Notes: a model not told the origin generated them from the sequence alone. A DNA stretch of 16,452 nt from Gammaproteobacteria bacterium (GCA_013041975.1 JABDQZ010000314.1:1-16452), one strand, 5' to 3'. Shown: positions 1 to 8,685, numbered from the stretch's first letter. Translations and numbers: made by a program.

Positions 1-317
1 CGCGTATCAATAGAGCCCAGTGCTTTATGGTATAGCTCATTGGTTGCCTGAATTTTACGTTTGACTTTGTATACCCATTCTTTTGGCACATGACAGTCCG
101 GACAGGTTGCCCTTACGCCTGTGCGATTTGAATAATGAATGGTATTGACATATTCAACATAAACATTTTCACGCATTTCATGGCAGGATATGCAAAACTC
201 TTCCGTATTCGTCGCTTCCATCGCCCAGTTGAATCCACCCCAGAAAAATATACCCACAACGAATGCCACAAGTAGCACACCTATGGAGGCACCGGCGATT
301 TTTATTTGTTTACTCAT
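1..317 (-). CDS. napC: NapC/NirT-family tetraheme cytochrome c, N-terminal part (runs off left edge)
   Basis: This is the membrane-anchored quinol dehydrogenase that passes electrons from the quinol pool to periplasmic NapAB. The first 105 residues are visible. They contain one N-terminal membrane segment (about residues 7-28) followed by the first two heme c motifs, CISCH (C42/C45/H46) and CPDCH (C72/C75/H76). The family has four or five hemes, so the rest lies beyond position 1. The start is ATG at 317, preceded by GGAG at a good distance and 23 bp after the napB stop. It is the last visible gene of the nap operon. NrfH and NirT belong to the same family, but the position right after napB favours NapC. 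Confidence 0.95.
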   Translation of the reverse strand, partial: MSKQIKIAGASIGVLLVAFVVGIFFWGGFNWAMEATNTEEFCISCHEMRENVYVEYVNTIHYSNRTGVRATCPDCHVPKEWVYKVKRKIQATNELYHKALGSIDT

Positions 318-340
318 GTGTGATCTCCAACGTGAATAGA

Positions 341-781
341 TTACTGAATTCTCATCGCATCTACTGGACTGAATGTATTTTCAACCAACGGCCTGGCATC
401 TGCCTGAGGCACATGGCACTGCTGACAGAAATAACGGCGAGCTGAAACATTGGACATCACTGCTCCATCACGACTTTCAAAATGAGTCTGGCTGATTTTC
501 GTCGCATTATGTTGCTTGTAGTTCTTCCAGCTATGGCAACTGAGGCATTTATTGTGCTTGATGTTCACTATATAGCCATCAACCTTATGAGGAATCAAAG
601 GAGGCTGCTGCAAATAATCTCTCGCCATTGGCGGTCTATCCTTAAAGTACGGCTTTACTTCCGGTACGTTACTGTCAGCCTCTATGACACTTCCACGAAG
701 TGACTGCACTTCAGCAAATAATGCCGAGGAAACAGCGACAAGCATAAACAGGGCTAGCAAATTTAATAGCGTTTTTTTCAT
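341..781 (-). CDS. napB: Periplasmic nitrate reductase, diheme cytochrome c subunit NapB
   Basis: NapB is the small electron-transfer subunit that takes electrons from NapC and passes them to NapA in the periplasm. The 146-residue product begins with a Sec signal peptide (about residues 1-23, hydrophobic core LLNLLALFMLVAV). It has two heme c sites, CLSCH (C79/C82/H83) and CQQCH (C119/C122/H123). The family-typical QPPLIPH stretch supplies His65, and His100 lies in SQTH; these are the likely distal ligands. Length is normal for NapB. The ATG at 781 overlaps the napH stop as ATGA, with GAGAGAGG upstream, so translation is probably coupled. No defect is seen. Confidence 0.97.
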   Translation of the reverse strand: MKKTLLNLLALFMLVAVSSALFAEVQSLRGSVIEADSNVPEVKPYFKDRPPMARDYLQQPPLIPHKVDGYIVNIKHNKCLSCHSWKNYKQHNATKISQTHFESRDGAVMSNVSARRYFCQQCHVPQADARPLVENTFSPVDAMRIQ

Positions 782-1680
782 GACATGACCTCTCTCTGAT
801 TAGAGCTTTCTTTTGATTCCGGAAGTTGATTGGAAAAACGGGTTGAAAAACTGAAAACATCTTTTGCACACACATCAATACATCGTGCACAGTTATTACA
901 TTGACCAGACAAAATCACTGGTCCAATCTTTTGGTCTGCACCTTTCAGAGCCGGCTTGATAACCCTGGATTCGGGACAAACAGCAAAACAATCCAAGCAG
1001 TCATCACAAGCCTGCCGATTGACTGCTGAAATACGTAAAACTGAAAATTTGCCGATCAGACTGTAAAAAGCACCTACCGGACATAAATGACCGCACCAGG
1101 CATTGTGAGCCACGAGAAGATCCAGCAAGAAAATAGCAATGACTATGCCCCAGGCCATACCCATGCCAAAAATCAGACCCCGGTAGACCATTGAGACCGG
1201 GTTGACCAGTTCCCATACGATGTTACCGGTCAACAAGGCGAGTATTAAAATGGCAAGCAATAACCAGTAACGAGACTGCCTGGAAAAAGTTGTTCCGCCT
1301 TTGAGTTTTAGCTTGCGCCTAAGCCAGTTAGCGGTATCGGTAATGATATTTATCGGGCAGACCCAGGAACAGTAAACCCTGCCCCCAACCAGAAAATAAA
1401 AAATAAAAACAACTGCTGCACCAATAATTCCAGCCTGCACAGGAGGGTTACCGGTCAGTATTGCCTGCAGAAAAACCAGTGGATCAGTTAAAGGCAGCAC
1501 ATCAAGTGTCAGGCTGGAAGCCATATTTCCCTTGACTATCCAATAGCCAAGCCAGGGGCCAGCAAGAAACAAGGCCAGCAAGCTCACCTGACTCACTCTT
1601 CTTAGCAATAGAAAGCGGTTAGCCTTGAACCAGCCGTTTACTTTAACCGCCTCTGCTCCAGGAAACTGGCCTTTTTCCAT
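778..1680 (-). CDS. napH: NapH, membrane ferredoxin-type quinol dehydrogenase component
   Basis: NapH is the membrane half of the NapGH quinol-oxidising module that feeds electrons to periplasmic nitrate reduction. From the ATG at 1680 (300 residues) it shows about four membrane segments (near residues 30-50, 80-100, 138-158 and 168-190). Two CX3CP motifs, CSWVCP (C104/C108) and CGHLCP (C196/C200), are characteristic of NapH. Two C-terminal cytoplasmic [4Fe-4S] clusters follow (C225/C228/C231/C235 and C261/C264/C267/C271). A GTG one codon upstream at 1683 is possible. I prefer the ATG because GGGAGG then sits 6 nt away, and the ATG shares one base with the napG stop. The 3' end overlaps napB by 4 nt. 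Confidence 0.96.
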   Translation of the reverse strand: MEKGQFPGAEAVKVNGWFKANRFLLLRRVSQVSLLALFLAGPWLGYWIVKGNMASSLTLDVLPLTDPLVFLQAILTGNPPVQAGIIGAAVVFIFYFLVGGRVYCSWVCPINIITDTANWLRRKLKLKGGTTFSRQSRYWLLLAILILALLTGNIVWELVNPVSMVYRGLIFGMGMAWGIVIAIFLLDLLVAHNAWCGHLCPVGAFYSLIGKFSVLRISAVNRQACDDCLDCFAVCPESRVIKPALKGADQKIGPVILSGQCNNCARCIDVCAKDVFSFSTRFSNQLPESKESSNQREVMS

Positions 1681-2552
1681 CACAGGCCTCCCTTGCGGTT
1701 GAGCGTATCCAGGGGGTTATCAGAAAAGGGTGGAGCAAGGTTTTCAGGCGCGGTAGCTTGTTCCTGAATGAGTCCTTCACCGGCATGATCATAGCGCATG
1801 CCTTCCGGAAGGTTATATTCATGAGGAACATCCGGAGATACCAACGACTCTCCAGCCTGCTTTTTCTGCTCCCAACCCAGTCGATAATGTTGTCCCAATA
1901 CACCTTTTGCCAAAGCTATAGGGAACACCTTGATCGCCGCTTCATCCAGAATACAGGCCTTTTCGCATTTGCCACACCCGGTGCAGGCATCTGAATGCAC
2001 GACTGGAATAAACAGGGCATGTTTGCCACTACGCTCGTTATGCTGGTAATTCAGCGAAATGGCCTTACTTCTTATCGGACAGACATTGAAACAGACTTCA
2101 CAGCGCAGCCCCTTGAACGCAATACAGGCTTCCTGATCAACAACGACAGCCAAACCCATACGTGATTTATCGATATCAGTTAGATCATGATCAAGCGCCG
2201 ATGTCGGGCAAGCCTTGATACAGGGTATATCGTCACACATCTCGCAGGGAACATCTCTGGCGGTGAAATAAGGCGTGCCCAAAGCGACCGCATCACCCAG
2301 CTCAGCCAGCTTTAACGTATCGAATGGGCAGTCTCGCACGCACAAACCACAACGGATACAGGCTCCCTGAAACTGCTCTTCATCACCAGCACCAGGTGGA
2401 CGTATCGCTGTCGATGGCAAGGCAATAGCCTGACGCTGGTAAACACCCAGCGTCATGGACACCAGTCCAACACCCACCGCGGAGCGCAGTGTATCTGCCA
2501 GAAATCTCCTGCGCGATCTGTTGGTGGGTTTATTGTCTTGACTGCTTGGCAT
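1680..2552 (-). CDS. napG: NapG, periplasmic ferredoxin-type protein
   Basis: NapG is the periplasmic iron-sulfur partner of NapH, relaying electrons from quinol oxidation toward NapC/NapB/NapA. The 290-residue protein starts with a twin-arginine signal (SRRRFLA, residues 13-19, then a hydrophobic stretch to about residue 35). This means it folds with its clusters in the cytoplasm and exits by Tat. Four ferredoxin-like Cys groups follow: C65/C68/C71/C75, C103/C106/C111/C115, C143/C151/C154/C158 and C190/C193/C196/C200. The start is ATG at 2552 with a GAGG/AGGG element upstream, 27 bp after napA. The stop is fused to the napH start. Confidence 0.97.
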   Translation of the reverse strand: MPSSQDNKPTNRSRRRFLADTLRSAVGVGLVSMTLGVYQRQAIALPSTAIRPPGAGDEEQFQGACIRCGLCVRDCPFDTLKLAELGDAVALGTPYFTARDVPCEMCDDIPCIKACPTSALDHDLTDIDKSRMGLAVVVDQEACIAFKGLRCEVCFNVCPIRSKAISLNYQHNERSGKHALFIPVVHSDACTGCGKCEKACILDEAAIKVFPIALAKGVLGQHYRLGWEQKKQAGESLVSPDVPHEYNLPEGMRYDHAGEGLIQEQATAPENLAPPFSDNPLDTLNRKGGL

Positions 2553-2579
2553 TTGACCCTGGACCTCGGCCGCTTTAGC

Positions 2580-5117
2580 TTAAGCCCTGGAAATCTTGAC
2601 AGCAGTTTTTTTGAAGTCTGTTTCCTTTGACAAAGGATCCGTTGCATCAAGCGTCAGTTTGTTAACCAGGCGACTGGCATCAAACCATGGTACAAATACC
2701 AGACCTAAAGGCGGCTTGTTGCGGCCACGGGTTTCCACCCGGCAGACTATTTCTCCACGACGGCTTACAATCTTGGCAGCCATGCCCCGCTTGAGACCAC
2801 GTTTTTTTGCGTCTTCCGGATGCATATAGACCAGTGCATCAGGTACAGCTCTATAAAGCTCGGGAACTCGTCGGGTCATGGAACCTGAATGCCAGTGCTC
2901 CAGCACACGTCCTGTAGACATCCACAGATCATATTCGTCATCAGGTGACTCATGAGGTGGCTCGTAGGGCGCAGTGATAATGTTGGCTCTCATATCGGGT
3001 TTGCCGTAAAACTGCACACTGCTACCTGCTTTCACATGTGGATCATAGCCTTCTCGATAGCGCCACAATGTCTCCTTGCCATCAACTACCGGCCAGCGTA
3101 AACCTCTTGCTTTGTGGTAGGCATCGAATTCAGCCAGTTCATGGCCAATCTTGGGGCCTTCGAAACCAAACCGACGGTATTCTTCGAAGAGACCTTTCTG
3201 CAAGTAGAAGCCGAAGTGATCCATCTCGTCATTGTCATAGACATTTCCCCGGTCGTCTGTAACGTCCTGTTTGGCAAATTCGTCTACCTGGCCATTGGCA
3301 TACAGCACGTCAAAGAGTGTCTTCCCCTTGTATTCAGGCATTTTTTCAATCAACTCTTCAGGCCAGACTTCCTCAACCTTGAAGTACCTGGAAAATTCAA
3401 CGGTCTGCCAGACATCTGAACGTGACTCTCCAGGCGCCTTGACCTGTTGACGCCAGAACTGGGTACGACGTTCTGCGTTACCGTAAGCGCCTTCTTTTTC
3501 TGTCCACATGGCTGTTGGCAGGATCAGGTCAGCCGCTGTTGCTGATACCGTTGGGTACGGGTCAGAAACGACAACAAAGGCTTCAGGATTACGCCAGCCA
3601 GGATACATCTCTTCATTAACGTTTGGACCGGCCTGCATATTGTTATTACATTGCACCCAGTAGCAGTTGAGTTTGCCATCTTTGAGCATACGGCTTTGCA
3701 AAACAGCGTGATAACCGACCTTTCCAGGAATGGTACCTTCAGGCAGTTTCCAGATTTTTTCAGCCAGATCACGGTGGGGTTTTTTCTTGACCACGTAGTC
3801 TGCAGGCAGACGATGAGCAAAAGTACCCACCTCACGAGCTGTACCACAGGCAGATGGCTGACCGGTCAATGAGAAAGGGCCATTGCCGGGCTCGGAAATT
3901 TTACCCGTCAGCAGATGAATGTTATACGTCAAACCATTGGCCCAAACTCCACGGGTATGCTGGTTAAAACCCATGGTCCAGTATGAAACCACTTTCTTGT
4001 TCGGGTCAGCATAGAGCTTGGCGAGTTTTTCCAGCTTTTCAGCTGGCACCTTGGAAAGCTTGGCAACATATTCCAGTGTATAGGGCTCTAGTGTTTTCTT
4101 GTATTCCTCAAAGTCAATTTTGCTGAGTTTGCCTTTACCGGCATTCTTGGCTTTTTTCTCGCGCTCATCAGTGGGCCGCAAACCATAGCCGATATCGGTA
4201 GGTGTTTTAGTGAAATTGGCATGTGCATTGACAAAATCCCAGTTGATGGCATCGTTATCAACAATATACTTGGCGATGTAGTTGAGAATTGCCAGATCAG
4301 TCTGGGGCTCAAAAATCATTCCATTGTCAGCCAGTTCAAAACTGCGATGCTCAAAGGTTGAAAGCACGTGTACTTCACAACCCGGTTTGGTCAGACGTGT
4401 ATCGGTGAGGCGTGACCAGAGGATGGGATGCATCTCAGCCATGTTGGAACCCCAAAGCACGAAGGCATCAGCGTGCTCAAGATCATCATAACAACCCATG
4501 GGTTCGTCAGAGCCAAACCCGCGGATAAAAGCCCCCACCGCAGAAGCCATGCAATGACGTGCGTTTGGATCGATATTATTTGAACGGAAACCAGCTTTAT
4601 AAAGTTTGGAAGCGGCATAGCCTTCCCAGACAGTCCACTGACCAGAACCAAACATACCGACACGTGAGGTAATTTTATCAACCGGTTTACCGGCATTTTC
4701 CTCATTGGATTGCTTGATGGCCGCTTTCCATTTATCGGCCATGATGGTGAAAGCTTCATCCCAGCTGACGGGTTCAAATTCCCCGTTCTTGTCATAGGCA
4801 CCCGCGGTTTTTCTAAGCAGCGGTTGTGTCAAGCGGTCTTTGCCGTACATGATCTTTGGCAGAAAATAGCCTTTGATGCAGTTGAGACCACGGTTTACGG
4901 GTGCATCCGGGTCCCCCTGGGAAGCTACCACTTTGCCGTTTTTGGTTCCGACCAGCACAGAACAACCTGTTCCACAGAAACGGCAGGCTGCCTTATCCCA
5001 GCGAATATCCTTGTCAGCAGCCACTGCCTGCTTAATGCCCGGAATGGTTACACCTGCGGCAGCCGCTGTTGCAGCAATTGCGTTTGTTTTAATAAAGTCA
5101 CGTCGAGTTTGTTTCAT
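2580..5117 (-). CDS. napA: Periplasmic nitrate reductase catalytic subunit NapA (Mo-bis-MGD, [4Fe-4S])
   Basis: NapA reduces nitrate to nitrite in the periplasm. The 845-residue precursor carries a Tat signal (TRRDFIK, residues 4-10, cleavage near residue 34). The N-terminal [4Fe-4S] motif has C45, C48, C52 and C80. The presumed molybdenum ligand is Cys189 in ARHCMAS, as expected for Nap rather than for Asp-ligated NarG. The C-terminal molydopterin-dinucleotide-binding region is intact (for example LWMSTGRVLEHWHSGSMTRR). It is slightly longer than the E. coli protein, which I recall as about 830 residues. ATG at 5117 overlaps the napD stop as ATGA, with CAGGAG upstream. It needs molybdopterin cofactor, which ties it to the moaB gene in the same window. 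Confidence 0.98.
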   Translation of the reverse strand: MKQTRRDFIKTNAIAATAAAAGVTIPGIKQAVAADKDIRWDKAACRFCGTGCSVLVGTKNGKVVASQGDPDAPVNRGLNCIKGYFLPKIMYGKDRLTQPLLRKTAGAYDKNGEFEPVSWDEAFTIMADKWKAAIKQSNEENAGKPVDKITSRVGMFGSGQWTVWEGYAASKLYKAGFRSNNIDPNARHCMASAVGAFIRGFGSDEPMGCYDDLEHADAFVLWGSNMAEMHPILWSRLTDTRLTKPGCEVHVLSTFEHRSFELADNGMIFEPQTDLAILNYIAKYIVDNDAINWDFVNAHANFTKTPTDIGYGLRPTDEREKKAKNAGKGKLSKIDFEEYKKTLEPYTLEYVAKLSKVPAEKLEKLAKLYADPNKKVVSYWTMGFNQHTRGVWANGLTYNIHLLTGKISEPGNGPFSLTGQPSACGTAREVGTFAHRLPADYVVKKKPHRDLAEKIWKLPEGTIPGKVGYHAVLQSRMLKDGKLNCYWVQCNNNMQAGPNVNEEMYPGWRNPEAFVVVSDPYPTVSATAADLILPTAMWTEKEGAYGNAERRTQFWRQQVKAPGESRSDVWQTVEFSRYFKVEEVWPEELIEKMPEYKGKTLFDVLYANGQVDEFAKQDVTDDRGNVYDNDEMDHFGFYLQKGLFEEYRRFGFEGPKIGHELAEFDAYHKARGLRWPVVDGKETLWRYREGYDPHVKAGSSVQFYGKPDMRANIITAPYEPPHESPDDEYDLWMSTGRVLEHWHSGSMTRRVPELYRAVPDALVYMHPEDAKKRGLKRGMAAKIVSRRGEIVCRVETRGRNKPPLGLVFVPWFDASRLVNKLTLDATDPLSKETDFKKTAVKISRA

Positions 5118-5401
5118 TGTGATAACTCCTGGCCAGATACCGCTGTTTGGTTTGATGGTTGTTCTGTGTCTATTTCGTGGTAAACAAGTGAGGTGGAAAG
5201 CACTCCCTTAATATTGGAAAAATCGCTGATTTTGTTTGCAAAATCTCGATTGTTGGGTCCTTCTACCGTAACCACCAGCTTACCGTTGTTATTCGCATGC
5301 ACTTCCACACCTTCGATTTCTCTGAGCGCGGTTTCAACCACGGGCCCTGATTCCGGTGAAGCCATTACCAAAACACCACACACGTTATAGTTTTCGCTCA
5401 T
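5114..5401 (-). CDS. napD: NapD, NapA signal-peptide-binding maturation chaperone
   Basis: NapD is a small cytoplasmic chaperone that binds the NapA Tat signal and holds back export until the cofactor is loaded. The product is 95 residues with the NapD pattern: an N-terminal strand (NVCGVLVMASP), a helix (VVETALREIEGVEVHA) and the strand GKLVVTVEG. The frame is open up to an ATG at 5458. I chose the ATG at 5401 because it has a strong AAAGGAGG ribosome-binding site and overlaps the napF stop as ATGA, and because the upstream 19 codons lie inside napF. The C-terminal tail (about 20 polar residues) is longer than needed for the fold. Confidence 0.95.
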   Translation of the reverse strand: MSENYNVCGVLVMASPESGPVVETALREIEGVEVHANNNGKLVVTVEGPNNRDFANKISDFSNIKGVLSTSLVYHEIDTEQPSNQTAVSGQELSQ

Positions 5402-5874
5402 GAAGCCTCCTTTAGTTCTATAGCTTCTTCCGGGCATGGAGCAACGCAAGCACCACAACCGGTACAGTTTTCAGAATCGATTTCAAGGGTTAGTTTTCCA
5501 CCAGGTTGGGGACGAAATTTAAGGGCATGTTCCATACAGCTATCACCACAACTGCGACAAACTACGCCTTGTTTGTTGAGGCATTTTTCACTGATGAAGG
5601 CCTTGAGTATCCAGGGCTTTTCATTGGCCTGAAATGGCTGTTTTTGCAAAGCGCCAGTACTGCAATGTTCCACACAATCACCACAGAAACTGCATTCTCC
5701 CTTTTGAAAATTGACAACAGGAAAGCTGCCATGGCCTTTTTCAATAATGTTTTCTTCACAGGCAGACTGGCAGTCATCACAACGACTGCAGAGTTCGACA
5801 AAGCGTGATTCGTCAATTGCCCACGGCGGCCTGAACTGATCCGTTCTGCCACGCAGGAATTGCATCCTGTTCAT
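5398..5874 (-). CDS. napF: NapF, cytoplasmic ferredoxin-type maturation protein
   Basis: NapF is a cytoplasmic iron-sulfur protein of nap operons, thought to assist loading or activation of NapA before export. The 158-residue product opens with the family-typical arginine-rich stretch and RPPWAIDE (residues 15-22). It then has four Cys groups: C29/C32/C35/C39, C61/C64/C67/C71, C98/C106/C109/C113 and C137/C140/C143/C147. There is no signal peptide. ATG at 5874 is preceded by AAAGAGG; Met4 (5865) is a weaker alternative. It is the first gene of the nap operon here and overlaps napD by 4 nt. Confidence 0.95.
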   Translation of the reverse strand: MNRMQFLRGRTDQFRPPWAIDESRFVELCSRCDDCQSACEENIIEKGHGSFPVVNFQKGECSFCGDCVEHCSTGALQKQPFQANEKPWILKAFISEKCLNKQGVVCRSCGDSCMEHALKFRPQPGGKLTLEIDSENCTGCGACVAPCPEEAIELKEAS

Positions 5875-6074
5875 GCGTTTTCAAGACCTCTTTAAGGGTT
5901 ATCCCGAGGAAACGATGGGATATTAATACTCCACGCAGAAAGGATTTTCTTTACCGAATAGGTAGTAAGCCACACGTACCACCAAGGGAGTACGCAAGGA
6001 TGTAAGTAATTGAATAGATGAACAATAACTAGTTGCGCAGTTACTTATACAGCTATTGGCAAGCCAGTTTTACT
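5875..6074. promoter_or_regulatory. narL-napF intergenic region with candidate NarL half-sites
   Basis: This 200 bp gap separates narL from napF, both on the minus strand, and is the natural place for a nap promoter. Two sequences fit the NarL heptamer TACYNMT exactly: TACCTAT on the minus strand (5958-5964) and TACTTAT on the plus strand (6042-6048). A dyad TAAGTAA (6003-6009) / TTACTTA (6041-6047) includes the second. A shorter dyad, TACC-N5-GGTA, sits at 5952-5964. I see no 7-2-7 NarL/NarP palindrome, no good FNR box (TTGAT-N4-ATCAA) and no convincing sigma70 pair. Half-sites are degenerate, so chance matches are possible. Confidence 0.35.
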
Positions 6075-6740
6075 TCACTTTTGTTGATCCAGATCAGTTG
6101 TCTTCAGCGCCCAAACTGCCGCTTCAACCCGGGAGCGTAAATTCAGCTTTTTGAGGACATGTTTTACATGCACTTTTACCGTGCCTTCGGAGATAGACAG
6201 CTTGTGTGCAATGGTCTTGTTGCTTTCACCTTTGGCAACGTGCCTGAGAATCTCACATTCGCGATCCGTCAGTCCCGCGACCTTCACATCATTCGGCGGG
6301 TCACCATCCGAACGCAGCGCATAAGCCAGCAACTGGGTCAAGCGTTCACTGATGGCGATCTGACCCTGCAAGGCCTTGTGAATCGACTTGAGCATGTCTT
6401 CCGGCTCCATGTCCTTAAGCAGGTAGCCATCAGCCCCGTTTCGCAACGCCGTAACCACATCTTCTTCACTGTCGGAAACTGTCATCATCAACACATGAGT
6501 GTCTGCATTGTACTGCTTGATTGCCTTGAGTGTTTCCTGACCGTCCATGCCTTTCATATTGATGTCCAGCAAAATGATATCGGGATTCAACACCTGTATT
6601 TGTCTAAGCCCTTCCTGGCCATCTGCCGCTTCTCCGACCAGTTTTAGTTCATCATCCATGTCCAGTAAATCGGCAATTCCCTTGCGATACAGAGGATGGT
6701 CGTCAATACAAATGACGGTGTAGCTTACTTCAGTTTCCAT
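6075..6740 (-). CDS. narL: NarL-family nitrate/nitrite response regulator
   Basis: This is a two-component response regulator that acts as a DNA-binding transcription factor. The 221-residue protein has a receiver domain (about residues 7-125) with acidic pocket D13/D14, phosphoacceptor D59 (IILLDINMKG), switch residue T87 and K109. A GerE/LuxR-type helix-turn-helix follows (about residues 156-215, LTDRECEIL and EGTVKVHVKHVLKKL). It lies 2 nt downstream of narX and directly upstream of the nap operon, so nitrate control of nap by NarX-NarL is the simplest reading. NarP is a close relative. The symbol narL rests on the NarX neighbour rather than on any residue that separates the two. Confidence 0.9.
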   Translation of the reverse strand: METEVSYTVICIDDHPLYRKGIADLLDMDDELKLVGEAADGQEGLRQIQVLNPDIILLDINMKGMDGQETLKAIKQYNADTHVLMMTVSDSEEDVVTALRNGADGYLLKDMEPEDMLKSIHKALQGQIAISERLTQLLAYALRSDGDPPNDVKVAGLTDRECEILRHVAKGESNKTIAHKLSISEGTVKVHVKHVLKKLNLRSRVEAAVWALKTTDLDQQK

Positions 6741-6742
6741 GT

Positions 6743-8629
6743 TCAGATTTCAAAAGTCAGTTTAAGGGTTGTTCCAGCTGCGTCGGGATGGCTTACCTCA
6801 AGTTTCCCGCCAAGTCCCCCGGCACGCTCTTGCATGATAGTCAGGCCATAGTGATGCTGTTGCGCCTGTTTTTCAAGCAGACCAATACCATTATCTTCAA
6901 TCAGCAGGGTTGCTTTACCTTCGGCATCGCACTGCAGCAGCACACGCGCCTTGCTGGCCTGGGCATGCTGGAGGATATTGGCCAGTGCCTCCCTGATAAT
7001 ATGAATCAGATGAATTTCCGCATTGGCACCGAACTGGCAATTGCCAATGCGACTGACCAGTTCAATATCGACATCACTGCGATCATCAAATTCACGCACG
7101 GTTTCTTCCAGCGCTGCCGCCAGTCCAGCTTCATTAATGCGCAGACGAAAGGTTGTCAGTAATTCCCTTAACTGACGATAAGCGTCATTCAGAGCATCGC
7201 GTATACCATCACTGATATCCAGGCTCTGCCTCATATCAGCCTCGCTGAGTATGGATTTTTCCAGACGACTGACCTGTATCTTCAAATAAGAAAGCGATTG
7301 AGCCAGTGAGTCATGCAGTTCCCTGGCAATCACACTACGCTCTTCCGACAGAGCCAGCATTCGACTCTGGGAAGCCTTCTCGGTCATGTTAAGCGCCAGA
7401 GCAATATGACTGGCAACGGTTTCAAGCAAGCGTTTTTTCCAGTCATCCAGTTTATCGTTACTATTCAACTCGACCAGCAGAACGCCATATTGGCGATCCT
7501 GGTCGACAATCGGGATTGAATAAACCGAATGCTCGCGAGGCGTTCCAAGCCGTACTTTGAAAGTATGTGCCTCACCTTTTCCAAAACAGCGTTCACAGTT
7601 CAGCGCATCACCCTCGTTGACATTCCATGTCGTGTTCTGTCCTGTAGAAGCCATGCGGTAGGCAACTGGATCACCCGGCTTACCCAGGCAAACTGTGCCG
7701 CTAAGAATCCCGATTTGTTCTTCAATATCCTGAATCACCTCCGTCATCACATCCTGTGAAATGGGTGATTCACTCAACCTTTTGGCTGTCATGTACAACA
7801 GTTCCAGTGAACGGTTGGTACGTTCCAGGTCGGCTGTCTTCTGTTTAACCCTGTGTTCCAGTTCCGCATACATTTCAGATAGGTTCTCGGACATGGTATT
7901 GAATGCTGTGCCAAGCCGCCCCAGTTCATCATCCCTTTTCACAGCAGCTCGCACACTGAAGTCCCCTTTCCTGACGGCGCTGGCTGCAGACATCAGTTTT
8001 TTTAACGGCGACAGCACGCTCATCTGCATAAAACGCATGATGATGGCGATAACGATCAGGGTCAGTATGAGTATAAATATCTGCAGTATTCTCAGCTGCT
8101 GAATCTTGTTTTCGGCTTCAATCTCCAGCGCCTTCACCAACAGATGAATGTTGTCTACAAAACCATCCACGTTGGAAAGATAAAATTGACGGGCATCATC
8201 AACTGGCTGCAGATCGAGCAGCAGCGGGTCAATATCGGTAGAACGCATATAATTATTCAGAGCCGGCCTCATGATATTGCTCCATTGGTCTTCTACTACC
8301 CGGTAAGCCAGGAAAACCACGGGATTACCATCTTCAGAGACAACATGATGAATACGCTCACTCAGCAATCGCTGTTCAAATTCCTCAACGAGACGCCTGG
8401 TTGCTGCTTCCGAATAAGGCGTATCTGTTGCCAGGTGATGCACCAGGCTGCTGGCAATACGGTAAGACTGCATCCTCAAGGTGCCTGCCTGGTTAATGGC
8501 GGCAGCAAACCCTTCGGAAGTCTGGGCAATAAAAACTGAACTGAACATGCCGGCAAACGACAGGGAGACGATAGCGGCCATCGCCAGCGCAACGCGAAAC
8601 AGAATCGAGTTTTTCAGTTTCTGGTTCAT
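6743..8629 (-). CDS. narX: NarX-family nitrate/nitrite sensor histidine kinase
   Basis: This membrane sensor kinase detects periplasmic nitrate or nitrite and phosphorylates NarL. The 628-residue chain has membrane segment 1 (about 10-34) and a periplasmic sensor domain with the P-box INQAGTLRMQSYR (45-57), whose arginine binds nitrate in this family. Membrane segment 2 is at 181-201, followed by HAMP (about 202-255) and a GAF-like central module with cysteines C314, C345 and C348. The HisKA_3 domain has phosphoacceptor H439 (RELHDSLAQSL), then the N box (N551) and G boxes (EDNGIG about 578-583; RAGGLGG 602-608). Start is ATG at 8629; no strong ribosome-binding site is obvious. NarQ is the main alternative; the cysteine-bearing central region favours NarX. 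Confidence 0.93.
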   Translation of the reverse strand: MNQKLKNSILFRVALAMAAIVSLSFAGMFSSVFIAQTSEGFAAAINQAGTLRMQSYRIASSLVHHLATDTPYSEAATRRLVEEFEQRLLSERIHHVVSEDGNPVVFLAYRVVEDQWSNIMRPALNNYMRSTDIDPLLLDLQPVDDARQFYLSNVDGFVDNIHLLVKALEIEAENKIQQLRILQIFILILTLIVIAIIMRFMQMSVLSPLKKLMSAASAVRKGDFSVRAAVKRDDELGRLGTAFNTMSENLSEMYAELEHRVKQKTADLERTNRSLELLYMTAKRLSESPISQDVMTEVIQDIEEQIGILSGTVCLGKPGDPVAYRMASTGQNTTWNVNEGDALNCERCFGKGEAHTFKVRLGTPREHSVYSIPIVDQDRQYGVLLVELNSNDKLDDWKKRLLETVASHIALALNMTEKASQSRMLALSEERSVIARELHDSLAQSLSYLKIQVSRLEKSILSEADMRQSLDISDGIRDALNDAYRQLRELLTTFRLRINEAGLAAALEETVREFDDRSDVDIELVSRIGNCQFGANAEIHLIHIIREALANILQHAQASKARVLLQCDAEGKATLLIEDNGIGLLEKQAQQHHYGLTIMQERAGGLGGKLEVSHPDAAGTTLKLTFEI

Positions 8630-8635
8630 AGCAAT

Positions 8636-8685
8636 GCATCATACAGTAAATTGTTTTGCATCATGCCACCATGATGCTTTATAAA
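8636..8685 (+). promoter_or_regulatory. Divergent narX/moaB control region: perfect dyad inside a sigma70-like promoter
   Basis: GCATCATG (8658-8665) and CATGATGC (8670-8677) form a perfect inverted repeat with a 4-nt centre. A third copy of GCATCAT at 8636-8642 lies in direct orientation, 22 bp (about two helical turns) from the first arm. On the plus strand, TTGCAT (8657-8662) and TATAAA (8680-8685) are spaced by 17 bp, a plausible promoter for moaB. The dyad fills the spacer, the classical place for a repressor or a MerR-type twisting activator. The dyad is seen directly; promoter and operator roles are inferred. It does not resemble the ModE site I know. Confidence 0.5.

Noticed and set aside
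5402..5458. N-terminal extension of napD to the ATG at 5458
   Set aside because: It lies within napF, and the ATG at 5401 has a strong AAAGGAGG and the typical ATGA overlap.
6001..6025. TTGA-containing sequence around 6010-6023 as an FNR box upstream of napF
   Set aside because: Against TTGAT-N4-ATCAA only the first half partly fits; the second half has several mismatches.
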